Source: Streptomyces lateritius (GTDB lineage: Bacteria; Actinomycetota; Actinomycetes; Streptomycetales; Streptomycetaceae). Taken from it: a stretch of DNA of 64,000 nt. Position numbers and translations under genes: made by a program. Below, in pieces: positions 9,202 through 16,774 of the stretch. The notes beneath the pieces are model-generated. The model saw nothing but the letters and a program-made list of their open reading frames with translations. It did no database searches and was not told where the DNA came from. Location of the stretch: assembly GCF_014649715.1 (NCBI RefSeq), contig NZ_BMTO01000010.1:50998-114997 (forward strand), written 5' to 3'. Position 1 is the first letter of the stretch; each line of letters begins with the position of its first letter.

Positions 9202-9894
9202 ATGGCACGCTCCGAGACGGCGGCAGCGGCGCGCGTACGGGACCTCTTGGCGGAGCAGGGGCGCGAGACGTACGCCGAGGAGGCCGGTGTCCGGCTCAAG
9301 GACACTCCGCAGCCGCTGTACCAGCTGCTCGTCCTGGCCCATCTGCTGAGCGCGCGGATCCGCGCCTCGACGGCCATCGCCGCGGCCGCCGCACTGTTCG
9401 ACGCGGGGATGCGTAGCCCGCGGGCCATGCGGGAGGCGAGCCGGCGGCAACGAGTGGACGCGCTGGGCGAAGGTGGTTACCGGCGTTACGACGAGCGGAC
9501 GGCGACGCAGCTGGGCGAGGAGGCCGAGCTGGTGCTCGAGAAGTACGGCGGGGACCTGCGGCGCATGCGGAAGGCGGCGGACGGGGACGTGGAGGCCCTG
9601 CGGTCGGCGCTCCAGGAGATGCCGGGCGTCGGCCCGGCGGGCGCGGACATCTTCCTGCGCGAGGTGCAGGGAATCTGGCCGGAAGTGGCCCCCTACCTGG
9701 ACGCCCGCGCCCTCGAGGGTGCACGCCGCGCCCACCTCCCCTCCGACGCCGCCGCCCTGGCCGAGCTGGTCTCCCGCGAGGAACTCCCCCACCTGGCGGC
9801 GGCGCTGGTGCGGGCGTCCCTGGAACGGAAGACCCCATCCTCCGCCCGTCACGGCAAGGGCGAGGCCGCCACTCAGCTCGTGTCCGGAAGGTAG
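9202..9894 (+). CDS. Endonuclease III-like (HhH-GPD) protein
   Basis: 230 residues. The fold matches HhH-GPD base-excision enzymes: an all-helical N-terminal region with LLVLAHLLSARIRASTAIAA, and the helix-hairpin-helix as LQEMPGVGPAGADIFLREVQ near residues 140-160. The region after the hairpin carries PYLDARALEGARR. I see no four-cysteine iron-sulfur cluster at the C-terminus, and the catalytic Lys typical of Nth is not obvious, so glycosylase activity is uncertain. ATG 9202 follows GGGAGG; an ATG four codons earlier is possible. The last codons (LVSGR and stop) lie inside the intergenic repeat that begins around 9876, so insertion of that repeat probably reshaped the C-terminus. Confidence 0.85.
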   Translation: MARSETAAAARVRDLLAEQGRETYAEEAGVRLKDTPQPLYQLLVLAHLLSARIRASTAIAAAAALFDAGMRSPRAMREASRRQRVDALGEGGYRRYDERTATQLGEEAELVLEKYGGDLRRMRKAADGDVEALRSALQEMPGVGPAGADIFLREVQGIWPEVAPYLDARALEGARRAHLPSDAAALAELVSREELPHLAAALVRASLERKTPSSARHGKGEAATQLVSGR

Positions 9895-10050
9895 CGCCGT
9901 CTGCCCGCAGGGCGGGGCCCGCGGCGTCCGGTGCGTGCGATCGCAAGGCGGAGGGTCGCCCTCGTACCGGGCGTACTCGGGTGATCACGACAACGCGGCG
10001 AGAGTGCGTGCCAGGCGCCGCGGGCCAGGCGGGACTTCACGGACACGGCC
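9876..10050 (-). repeat. Intergenic repeat, long copy
   Basis: Read on the minus strand this copy starts GGCCGTGTCCGTGAAGTCCC and ends GGGCAGACGGCGCTACCTTC plus about 20 further matching bases. Both ends recur at 20981-21050 in plus orientation, where the central ~110 bp are missing. A spurious 88-residue open frame (about 9873-10139, minus) crosses it. I remember very similar sequences in intergenic regions of many Streptomyces, often mis-called as small hypothetical genes; I take it to be a non-coding mobile or relic element rather than a gene. It includes the stop codon of the endonuclease-like gene. Confidence 0.75.
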
Positions 10051-10128
10051 CAGGGGTGTTGTCGATCAGGCCGGACAGCGAGCGCGCGCTGGCACCCGGC
10101 CCGCGCGACCGCGCTCGGCGAGGCCCGC

Positions 10129-10158
10129 TTGAAAACCACCCCTCCGCGCCCCTATCCT
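10129..10158 (+). promoter_or_regulatory. Promoter of the MFS gene, leaderless configuration
   Basis: TTGAAA at 10129-10134 and TATCCT at 10153-10158 are separated by 18 bp, a good match to the vegetative promoter pattern. Six bases (GAGTTT) separate the -10 from GTG at 10165, so transcription should begin at or next to the start codon and give an mRNA with no 5' leader. Confidence 0.7.
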
Positions 10159-10164
10159 GAGTTT

Positions 10165-11388
10165 GTGCCGCTACTAAACAAAGTACGGACGGCCGTTCCG
10201 GGGGGCCCAGGCGGAGACACCGCCGCCTCCCTGTCCCGCCTCCGCTTCGCCCTCACTCTCTTCTTCGCCCTCGACGGCTTCCTCTTCGCCGGCTGGGTGG
10301 TCCGGATCCCTGCCATCAAGCAGCAGACCGGGGCCTCGGCCGGCGACCTCGGGCTCGCGCTCCTCGGCGTGTCCGCCGGTGCCGTGGTGACCATGACGCT
10401 GACCGGCCGCCTCTGCCGGCGCTTCGGCAGCCACGCGGTCACGGTCGCCACCGCCGTCCTGCTCTCACTCTCCATCGCCCTGCCCGCCCTCACCCACTCC
10501 CCCCTCGCCCTCGGTCTCGTGCTGCTCCTCTTCGGTGCCGCGTACGGCGGCATCAACGTCGCCATGAACAGCGCCGCCGTCGACCTCGTCGCCGCGCTGC
10601 GCCGGCCCGTGATGCCCAGCTTCCACGCCGCCTTCAGCCTCGGAGGCATGCTCGGCGCGGGCATCGGCGGACTCGTCGCGGGCAGCGTCTCCCCCGCGGC
10701 CCACCTCCTCGGCCTGACCGTCGCCGGTCTGCTCCTGACCGCCGCGGCCGGTCCCGTACTGCTCCGGCAGCCCTCCCCCGCCCCGCCGGAGCAGATCTCC
10801 GCCTCCTCCGACCGGCCCCAGGGTGCTGCGGGTTCACGCGGTCTCGTCGTGGTCTTCGGGGTGATCGCGCTCTGCACCGCGTACGGCGAAGGTGCCCTGG
10901 CCGACTGGGGCGCGCTCCACCTGGAGCAGGACCTGCACGCGCACCCCGGCGTCGCCGCCGCCGGCTACTCGCTCTTCGCGCTGACGATGACCGTCGGCCG
11001 GCTCTCCGGCACCGCGCTGCTCGAACGGCTCGGCCAGACCCGCACCCTCGTCGCGGGCGGGACGACGGCCGCCGGCGGCATGCTGCTCGGCGCGCTCGCG
11101 CCGAGCATCTGGCTCGCACTGCTCGGCTTCGCGGTGACCGGTCTCGGCCTCGCCAACATCTTCCCGGTCGCCGTGGCCCGCGCCGGAGCGCTCGCCGGTC
11201 CCAGCGGTGTCGCCGCCGCCTCCACCCTCGGCTACGGCGGCATGCTCCTCGGCCCGCCCTCGATCGGCTTCCTCGCCGACTGGTTCTCGCTGCCCCTGGC
11301 CCTGACCACGGTGGCCGTTCTCGCGGCCGGCGCGGCCGTCATCGGCTACGCGGCCCGGAACGCCCGGGTACCGGTACCGGTCGAGTAG
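10165..11388 (+). CDS. MFS transporter
   Basis: 407 residues with twelve predicted membrane helices. The sequence opens with about 20 polar residues, then ALTLFFALDGFLFAGWVVRI and the family's early motif IPAIKQQTG. The first intracellular loop has GRLCRRFGS, matching the MFS motif A region (G-x-L-x-R/G-R-R). NVAMNSAAVDL and FHAAFSLGGMLGAG resemble the YbjJ/FucP-like branch, which includes sugar and unknown-solute carriers; the substrate is not determinable. The start is GTG 10165 because a strong promoter ends six bases upstream; a TTG at 10129 would lie inside the -35 box and is rejected. Convergent with the TetR gene at 11656. Confidence 0.92.
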   Translation: MPLLNKVRTAVPGGPGGDTAASLSRLRFALTLFFALDGFLFAGWVVRIPAIKQQTGASAGDLGLALLGVSAGAVVTMTLTGRLCRRFGSHAVTVATAVLLSLSIALPALTHSPLALGLVLLLFGAAYGGINVAMNSAAVDLVAALRRPVMPSFHAAFSLGGMLGAGIGGLVAGSVSPAAHLLGLTVAGLLLTAAAGPVLLRQPSPAPPEQISASSDRPQGAAGSRGLVVVFGVIALCTAYGEGALADWGALHLEQDLHAHPGVAAAGYSLFALTMTVGRLSGTALLERLGQTRTLVAGGTTAAGGMLLGALAPSIWLALLGFAVTGLGLANIFPVAVARAGALAGPSGVAAASTLGYGGMLLGPPSIGFLADWFSLPLALTTVAVLAAGAAVIGYAARNARVPVPVE

Positions 11389-11655
11389 TCGCACGCAGGA
11401 GGGCGCCCGCCCCGACGCGCGACGGCGCGGTCTCCGTGGCGGGCGACGCGTCGCCCACCCGCCCGCCCGCCTCGGGTGGCCTACGTCGGCCATCACCTGG
11501 CAGCGGAGTTCCCCGGCGGGGCCTCAGGAAGGGTCTCCTCCGGCATCCGGGGCAGCACCGCCCGCTGGATCGGCACGGGCAGGGGCGGGGCGGGTGTCGG
11601 CCGGGCGAGGTGACCACACGCGGCCCCCGTGAGTACGCCCTGTCGGCGCCGAGCG
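11389..11655. other. Intergenic region between convergent genes, with palindrome
   Basis: A perfect 16-bp palindrome, GGGCGACGCGTCGCCC, lies at 11441-11456 and could act as a terminator hairpin for the MFS gene. On the minus strand about 120 bp (11520-11640) read as coding-like codons with no usable start, possibly a gene remnant. Nothing else is recognisable. Confidence 0.45.
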
Positions 11656-12360
11656 TCAGGTGCGGGGAAGCAGGCCGATGTCGCGGCCGAGGCGGGTGAC
11701 GGCGGCGGTGAAGAAGGCCTCCCGGTCCTCGACGATGCGGTTGAACTGGCCGAACACCTCGAACGAGACGAGCCCGAAGAGCTGCGACCAGGCGGCGACC
11801 AGCGCGACCGAGAGCGCCGGTGGCAGGTCGGGTGTGAGGTCGGCGGCGAGCCGTTCGGCCTCGGGACGCAGGTCCGCGGGGAGCGGCGGCGGGGCGATCC
11901 CGTCGCCGGTGAAGGCGTCGTGGGCGATGGAGATCAGGACGAGGCCGACGCGGGAGGCGGGACCGACGGTGTCCTGGGGGGCGGAGTAGCCGGGGACGGG
12001 GGAACCGTAGATCAGGGCGTACTCGTGAGGGTGGGCGACGGCCCAGGAGCGCACGGCGCGGCAGACGGCGACCCAGCGGGCGAGCCGGTCGCGCGGGTCG
12101 GCGCCGGCTGCTCGGGCGTCCGCCTCCTCGGCGGCGGCGCCGGCGGCGTCGTACGCGTCGACGATGAGCGCGGTGAGGAGGTCGTCCCGGCTGGGGAAGT
12201 ACCGGTAGAGCGCGGAGGACACCATGCCGAGCTCGCGGGCGACAGCTCGCAGGGAGAGCTTGGCGGCGCCCTCCGCCGCGAGCTGTCTGCGCGCCTCGTC
12301 CTTGATCGCCGCGGTGATCTCGATCCGGGCGCGAGCGCGGGCTCCTTGAACGCTGGTCAT
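11656..12360 (-). CDS. TetR/AcrR-family repressor with WHG-type C-terminal domain
   Basis: 234 residues from ATG 12360. The TetR helix-turn-helix is at residues ~10-60: LRAVARELGMVSSALYRYFPSRDDLL. The C-terminal domain includes PHEYALIYGSPVPGY, the signature of the WHG-type TetR ligand domain. It is divergent from an F420-dependent nitroreductase-like gene; the 140-bp gap holds three related palindromes, one over the -35 box, so it probably represses both itself and that gene. The inducer is unknown. The frame is open upstream to 12438, but those codons cover the operators and are unlikely to be translated. Confidence 0.92.
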   Translation of the reverse strand: MTSVQGARARARIEITAAIKDEARRQLAAEGAAKLSLRAVARELGMVSSALYRYFPSRDDLLTALIVDAYDAAGAAAEEADARAAGADPRDRLARWVAVCRAVRSWAVAHPHEYALIYGSPVPGYSAPQDTVGPASRVGLVLISIAHDAFTGDGIAPPPLPADLRPEAERLAADLTPDLPPALSVALVAAWSQLFGLVSFEVFGQFNRIVEDREAFFTAAVTRLGRDIGLLPRT

Positions 12361-12398
12361 GAGAGCAGTGTGCCACCTCTCGGAGCACCGCACTAAAA

Positions 12399-12483
12399 TG
12401 AGAGCAGTGCTCTTGATACGGGCGGCCGATCCATGCACACTGTTTAGTGAGAGCAGCGCTCACAAACGAGAGCGACGCTCACA
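12399..12483 (+). promoter_or_regulatory. Promoter and three TetR-type operators
   Basis: Three copies of a GAGAGC-N3-GCTC palindrome stand in a row: TGAGAGCAGTGCTCTTG (12399-12415), GTGAGAGCAGCGCTCAC (12447-12463) and ACGAGAGCGACGCTCAC (12467-12483). A partial half-site, GAGAGCAGTGTG, touches the TetR start codon at 12361. A promoter for the rightward gene can be read as TTGATA (12413-12418), 17 bp, CACACT (12436-12441). The first operator overlaps the -35 and the second covers the likely transcription start, which fits repression. Confidence 0.75.
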
Positions 12484-12500
12484 ACTCACCAGGAGTCCCG

Positions 12501-12953
12501 ATGTCGTCCGCGCCGTACTACCTCAAGGGCAGCTCCCTCAACGTCCGCTTCAACAGCGTCGTCGGCTGGCTCGCCCGCCACGGCATCAGCCTCCTCGGCT
12601 CCGCCGAGCTCTCCGTACGGGGACGCAAGAGCGGCCGGATGCAGCGCATCCCGGTGAATCCGCACGAGCTGGACGGCGTGCGCTACCTCGTCTCGGCCCG
12701 CGGCCACTCCCAGTGGGTCCGCAACATGCGCGCCGCGGGCGGCGGGGAGCTGCGCGTCGGCCAGAAGGTCCGTACGTTCACCGCCCAGGAGCTTCCCGAC
12801 GAGGAGAAGCCGCGGGTGCTGCGCACCTACCTGGAGCGCTGGGGCTGGGAGGTCGACCAGTACTTCCAGGGCGTGACCGCCGGCTCCTCCGACGAGGAGA
12901 TCCTGGCGGCCGCCCCCGACCACCCCGTCTTCCGCATCACGACGACCTCGTGA
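12501..12953 (+). CDS. Deazaflavin (F420)-dependent nitroreductase family protein
   Basis: 150 residues, ATG with AGGAG at 12491-12495. The sequence follows the Ddn/split-barrel family: an N-terminal helix LNVRFNSVVGWLARHGI, then the conserved GRKSGRMQRIPVNP strand pair that binds the F420 tail, LVSARGHSQWVRNMRAAGG, and a C-terminal helix with EKPRVLRTYLERWG. Members use reduced F420 to reduce quinones, nitro compounds or unsaturated lactones; the native substrate cannot be inferred. It is expressed from the operator region shared with the divergent TetR gene, so it is probably induced by the TetR ligand. It stands alone; the next gene is convergent. Confidence 0.9.
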   Translation: MSSAPYYLKGSSLNVRFNSVVGWLARHGISLLGSAELSVRGRKSGRMQRIPVNPHELDGVRYLVSARGHSQWVRNMRAAGGGELRVGQKVRTFTAQELPDEEKPRVLRTYLERWGWEVDQYFQGVTAGSSDEEILAAAPDHPVFRITTTS

Positions 12954-13027
12954 GACCCCGGGCAGACCGGCCGGAGCCCGGTCCCGGGGCTCGTCGATCC
13001 GGGGATCCCACAGCCCGGTCCCGGGCC

Positions 13028-13080
13028 CGACCCCGGTTTTCGGCCCCCGTTCTCGACCCCGGTTTTCGGCCGTGGTTCTC
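13028..13080. repeat. 26-bp tandem repeat, two units
   Basis: CGACCCCGGTTTTCGGCC occurs at 13028 and again 26 bp later at 13054, each followed by a GTTCT-containing spacer. It lies just beyond the 3' end of the geranylgeranyl-reductase-like gene, whose own last ~40 codons are also low-complexity. It is probably slippage-derived; no function is evident. Confidence 0.7.
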
Positions 13081-13083
13081 GGC

Positions 13084-14469
13084 TCAGTCGGCCGCCCGCT
13101 CGGAACCGCGCCCGGACCCGGATTCCCGACCCGTCGCCGAACCTGCCTCCGTACCCGGCTCGGTACCGGCGTCCGAGTCCTCGCCGCCCTCCGGCCGCTC
13201 CTTCACACCCCGGACGCCCGCACCGCCCGTCGACTCCATCCGGCGGTCCAGAAGGTCCAGTGCCCGGCGCGCCACCCCGTTCGACCGGACCAGTCCGGCG
13301 AGCGAGGTCGAGCCGCGGGTGATGTCCGTGAACGCGTTCCAGGCCGGACGCAGACCGGTGATCGTCGCGTGCAACAGCCCCGGCCGGCGCTCGAACAGCG
13401 CGAGCATCCGTCGCCCGACCGCCATCTCCACACCGAGCCCCGCCTTGATGGCGAAGGCGTAGTTCAGCGCCTGGCGGCGCGCGTCGACGGCGTCGTTCGC
13501 CTCGGCGATACGTACCGCCCACTCCCCCGCGAGCCGCCCCGAACGCAGCGCGAAGGAGATGCCCTCACGGGTCCACGGCTCCAGCAGACCGGCGGCGTCA
13601 CCGCAGACGAGCACCCGGCCCCGCGACAACGGCGAGTCGTCGCTCCGGCAGCGCGTCAGATGTCCGGACGAGATCGCCGGCTCGAAACCCGCGAGGCCGA
13701 GCCGGGCGATGAAGTCCTCCAGATACCGCTTGGTGGCCGCGCCCTCCCCGCGCGCCGAGATCACGCCGACCGTGAGCGTGTCGCCCTTCGGGAAGACCCA
13801 GCCGTAACTGCCGGGCAACGGCCCCCAGTCGATGAGGACGCGCCCCTTCCAGTCCTCGGCCACCGGCGGCGGGACCGGGATCTCCGCCTCCAGGCCGAGG
13901 TCCACCTGGTCGAGCTTGACCCCGACGTGCGCTCCTATCCGGCCCGCGCTGCCGTCGGCGCCGACGACCGCCCGCGCCAGCACCGTCTCGCCGTCGGCGA
14001 GCACGACGGCGGCCGTCCGGCGGTCCGGCACCGCCGGTCCGTGCTGCTCCACCCGGGCGACCGTCACGCCCGTCCGCAGCTCGGCTCCCGCCTTCTGCGC
14101 CTGTTCGACGAGACCGGCGTCGAACTCGGGCCGGTTGACGAGCCCGAAGAGCATCCGGCGCGAGCGGCGGGTGCGGGCGAAGCGGCCGTTCATGGAGAAG
14201 GTGACGGCGTGCACCCGGTCCTGGAGCGGCAGTTCGAAGCCGGGCGGCAGCGCGTCCCGCGAGGGCCCGATGATGCCACCGCCACACGTCTTGTAGCGGG
14301 GCAGCTCGGACTTCTCCAGGAGCAGGACCCGGCGGCCGGCGACCGCCGCCGCGTAGGCCGCCGACGCGCCCGCCGGTCCGGCCCCGACCACGACCACGTC
14401 CCAGACGGTCGCGGCGTTCTCCGACAGTCCCGCGCGTACCTCTTCGGCGTCTGCGTTCTCGCTGCTCAC
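13084..14469 (-). CDS. Geranylgeranyl reductase family FAD-dependent oxidoreductase
   Basis: 461 residues. An N-terminal FAD Rossmann motif VVVVGAGPAGASAAYAAA (residues ~25-42) is followed by YKTCGGGIIGP, the conserved PxxKxCGG-type motif of geranylgeranyl reductases. A second FAD motif, GRVLVCGDAAGLLEPWTREGI, lies in the middle. These enzymes saturate isoprenoid chains; in actinomycetes they act on menaquinone or related prenyl lipids, so that is the likely role. I chose GTG 14469 (VSSEN) with AGGAG upstream; a TTG twelve codons earlier would include that ribosome site in coding sequence. The last ~45 residues are Ser/Gly/Glu-rich and probably disordered. Divergent from the M20 dipeptidase. 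Confidence 0.9.
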   Translation of the reverse strand: MSSENADAEEVRAGLSENAATVWDVVVVGAGPAGASAAYAAAVAGRRVLLLEKSELPRYKTCGGGIIGPSRDALPPGFELPLQDRVHAVTFSMNGRFARTRRSRRMLFGLVNRPEFDAGLVEQAQKAGAELRTGVTVARVEQHGPAVPDRRTAAVVLADGETVLARAVVGADGSAGRIGAHVGVKLDQVDLGLEAEIPVPPPVAEDWKGRVLIDWGPLPGSYGWVFPKGDTLTVGVISARGEGAATKRYLEDFIARLGLAGFEPAISSGHLTRCRSDDSPLSRGRVLVCGDAAGLLEPWTREGISFALRSGRLAGEWAVRIAEANDAVDARRQALNYAFAIKAGLGVEMAVGRRMLALFERRPGLLHATITGLRPAWNAFTDITRGSTSLAGLVRSNGVARRALDLLDRRMESTGGAGVRGVKERPEGGEDSDAGTEPGTEAGSATGRESGSGRGSERAAD

Positions 14470-14637
14470 GATGTGCTTCTGCTCCTGATCCGACCGATGG
14501 TCCAAGCTCTTGCGGCATCCTACGGCGCGGCCCCCGTGGACCGGAGCCGTAGGATCGGCCGTGCGTTCGCCGTACCACCGACATACGGCGAGTCGCCCTC
14601 ACAACGTCACAACGTCGCACCCACCAGGAGCGTGCCC

Positions 14638-16002
14638 ATGACCGCCCATCCGATCGCCGAGACCGTCGCCGCGCTGATGCCCCGAGCCAAGGCGGAGCTC
14701 ACGGAACTGGTGGCCTTCGAGTCGGTGGCGGACGAGGCGGTGGCGCCGCGCAGCGAGTGCGAGGCGGCCGCCAACTGGGTGGCGGACGCGCTGCGCGCGG
14801 AGGACTTCCAGGACGTGGCGCTGCTCGACACCCCGGACGGTTCGCAGTCCGTGTACGGCGTGCTGCCCGGCCCGGTCGGCGCCCCGACGGTCCTGCTCTA
14901 CGCCCACTACGACGTGCAGCCGAAGCTGGACGAGTCGGCCTGGATCACTCCGCCGTTCGAGCTCACCGAACGGAACGGCCGCTGGTACGGGCGTGGCGCG
15001 GCCGACTGCAAGGGCGGCTTCATCATGCACCTGCTGGCGCTGCGCGCCCTCAAGGCGAACGGCGGGGTGCCCGTCACGATCAAGGTGATCGTGGAGGGCT
15101 CGGAGGAGCAGGGCACGGGCGGCCTGGAGCGGTACGCCGAGGCGCACCCCGAGCTGCTGACCGCCGACGCGATCGTGATCGGTGACACGGGCAACTTCCG
15201 GGTCGGTCTGCCGACGGTGACGGCGACCCTGCGCGGGATGACGATGATCCGGGTCCGGATCGACACCCTCGAAGGCAACCTGCACTCGGGCCAGTTCGGT
15301 GGCGCGGCGCCCGACGCGCTGGCCGCGCTGATCCGCGTACTGGACACGCTGCGGGCCGAGGACGGTTCGACGGTCATCGACGGTCTGCCGGCGGACGCGG
15401 TGTGGGAGGGCCTGCAGTACCCGGAGGAGGACTTCCGCAGGGACGCCAAGGTCCTCGACGGTGTGGGTCTCGCGGGCCACGGTACGGTCGCGGACCGCAT
15501 CTGGGCCCGTCCCGCCGTCACGGTGATCGGCATCGACTGCCACCCGGTGGCCGGGGCGACCCCGTCGATCCCGTCGACGGCCCGCGCGCAGATCAGCCTG
15601 CGGGTGCCGCCGGGCCAGGACGCCGCCGAGGCGACGCAGCTGCTCTACGCGCACATCCGGAAGCGGGTGCCGTGGAACGCGCGGGTGAGCTTCGAGCAGG
15701 TGGGCCAGGGCCAGGCGTTCAGCGCGGACGTCACGAGCCCGGCGTACACCTCGATGGCCGAGGCGATGCGGATCGCGTACCCGGGTGAGGAGATGCAGGC
15801 CTCGGGCATGGGCGGGTCGATCCCGCTGTGCAACACGCTCGCGGCGCTCTACCCGAAGGCGGAGATCCTGCTGATCGGCCTGAGCGACCCGGAGGCGCAG
15901 ATCCACGCCGTGAACGAGTCGGTGTCGCCGGAGGAGCTGGAGCGCCTGTCGGTTGCGGAGGCCCACTTCCTGGTGAACTACGCCCGCTCGAAGCAGGGTT
16001 GA
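14638..16002 (+). CDS. M20 family dipeptidase
   Basis: 454 residues. The metal ligands of the M20 zinc peptidases are visible: His in YAHYDVQPKLDE, Asp in GRGAADCKGG, the catalytic Glu pair in VEGSEEQGTGGLE, Asp in VIGDTGNFRVG, and the last His in IHAVNESV. The lid (dimerisation) domain lies between residues ~190 and 330 with NLHSGQFGG. This is the carnosinase/CNDP-like branch that Streptomyces genomes label 'dipeptidase'; cytosolic hydrolysis of dipeptides is the expected role. ATG start with AGGAG at 14626-14630. A hairpin 4 bp after the stop probably ends transcription. Confidence 0.94.
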   Translation: MTAHPIAETVAALMPRAKAELTELVAFESVADEAVAPRSECEAAANWVADALRAEDFQDVALLDTPDGSQSVYGVLPGPVGAPTVLLYAHYDVQPKLDESAWITPPFELTERNGRWYGRGAADCKGGFIMHLLALRALKANGGVPVTIKVIVEGSEEQGTGGLERYAEAHPELLTADAIVIGDTGNFRVGLPTVTATLRGMTMIRVRIDTLEGNLHSGQFGGAAPDALAALIRVLDTLRAEDGSTVIDGLPADAVWEGLQYPEEDFRRDAKVLDGVGLAGHGTVADRIWARPAVTVIGIDCHPVAGATPSIPSTARAQISLRVPPGQDAAEATQLLYAHIRKRVPWNARVSFEQVGQGQAFSADVTSPAYTSMAEAMRIAYPGEEMQASGMGGSIPLCNTLAALYPKAEILLIGLSDPEAQIHAVNESVSPEELERLSVAEAHFLVNYARSKQG

Positions 16003-16005
16003 GCG

Positions 16006-16024
16006 TTCGGCGAAGCTCGCCGAA
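16006..16024 (+). terminator. Hairpin after dipeptidase gene
   Basis: TTCGGCGA and TCGCCGAA form a perfect 8-bp stem with a 3-base loop, starting four bases after the dipeptidase stop. There is no T tract, which is usual for Streptomyces. Confidence 0.5.
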
Positions 16025-16071
16025 AGCGTAGAGCGATGCGGCGGACGTGCGTGTCGACGTACGTTCGCCGC

Positions 16072-16749
16072 ATGGACCTCATCGCGATCGCTCCGCGGCT
16101 GCACATGCTCGACTTCTCCATCGGCCAGGCCTACCTCTGGCGGGACGAGGGGGAGTTGACCATGATCGACGCCGGCTGGGCGGGCGCGGCGTCGGAGATC
16201 GAGACGGCGCTACGAGGAGCGGGCCTGGATCCCGCCCGGCTGCGCCGGATCGTACTCACCCACTGCCACCGCGACCACGTGGGCTCCGCCCAGGAGTTGG
16301 CGGACCGGCACGGCGCGGAGATCCTGGCCCACCGCCTCGACGCCCCGGTGATCAGAGGCGAAGTCCCGGTTCCCGAGCCGGTGTTGCTCGACTGGGAGAT
16401 TCCGCTGTACGAGCACGGCCTCACCGTCCCCGAGGCGCCGCCCACGCGCGTCGACCGGGAACTGGCGGACGGCGACGTGCTGGACTTCGGGGACGGGGCC
16501 GTGGTGGTGCACACCCCCGGGCACACGGAGGGGTCGATCGCCGTGCATCTGCCGCGCCACGGCGTGCTGTTCACGGGGGACACGGTCGCCGCCGTACAGG
16601 GGGTGACCCTCGGCGTCTTCCATGTGGACCGCGAGCGTGCGACGGCCTCGATGCGGCGGATGCCCGGGCTGAAGCCCTCGGTGATCTGCTGCGGTCACGG
16701 CGCGCCGGTGACGGAGGACGCCGCGGAGCGGCTCGCCGCGGCGTCGTAG
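16072..16749 (+). CDS. Metallo-beta-lactamase-fold hydrolase
   Basis: 225 residues. The metal-binding motif THCHRDHVGSA (H-x-H-x-D-H) is intact near residue 65, followed by HTPGHTEGSIAV and FTGDTVAA, giving the remaining His and Asp ligands, and a final CGHGAPV. This is the glyoxalase II-like branch of the fold; thioesters, lactones or nucleotides are possible substrates. I start at ATG 16072; an ATG 36 bases upstream has no ribosome site. A TACGTT hexamer ends six bases before ATG 16072, so this may be a second leaderless transcript, though no clear -35 is seen. Convergent with the kinase/Nudix fusion, 25 bp apart. Confidence 0.9.
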   Translation: MDLIAIAPRLHMLDFSIGQAYLWRDEGELTMIDAGWAGAASEIETALRGAGLDPARLRRIVLTHCHRDHVGSAQELADRHGAEILAHRLDAPVIRGEVPVPEPVLLDWEIPLYEHGLTVPEAPPTRVDRELADGDVLDFGDGAVVVHTPGHTEGSIAVHLPRHGVLFTGDTVAAVQGVTLGVFHVDRERATASMRRMPGLKPSVICCGHGAPVTEDAAERLAAAS

Positions 16750-16774
16750 GGGCGCCAAGGAGTGCCGGGCGGGG

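Noticed and set aside
9873..10139. 88-codon minus-strand frame next to the endonuclease-like gene
   Set aside because: It lies almost wholly within the intergenic repeat and has no ribosome site; similar frames are commonly mis-called as genes.
11520..11640. Coding-like stretch on the minus strand between MFS and TetR genes
   Set aside because: Codon choice looks right for about 40 codons, but there is no start codon or ribosome site and no recognisable product; at most a remnant.
13084..14620. Alternative start of the geranylgeranyl-reductase-like protein at TTG 14505
   Set aside because: It would place the AGGAG ribosome site inside the coding sequence; GTG 14469 is better supported.
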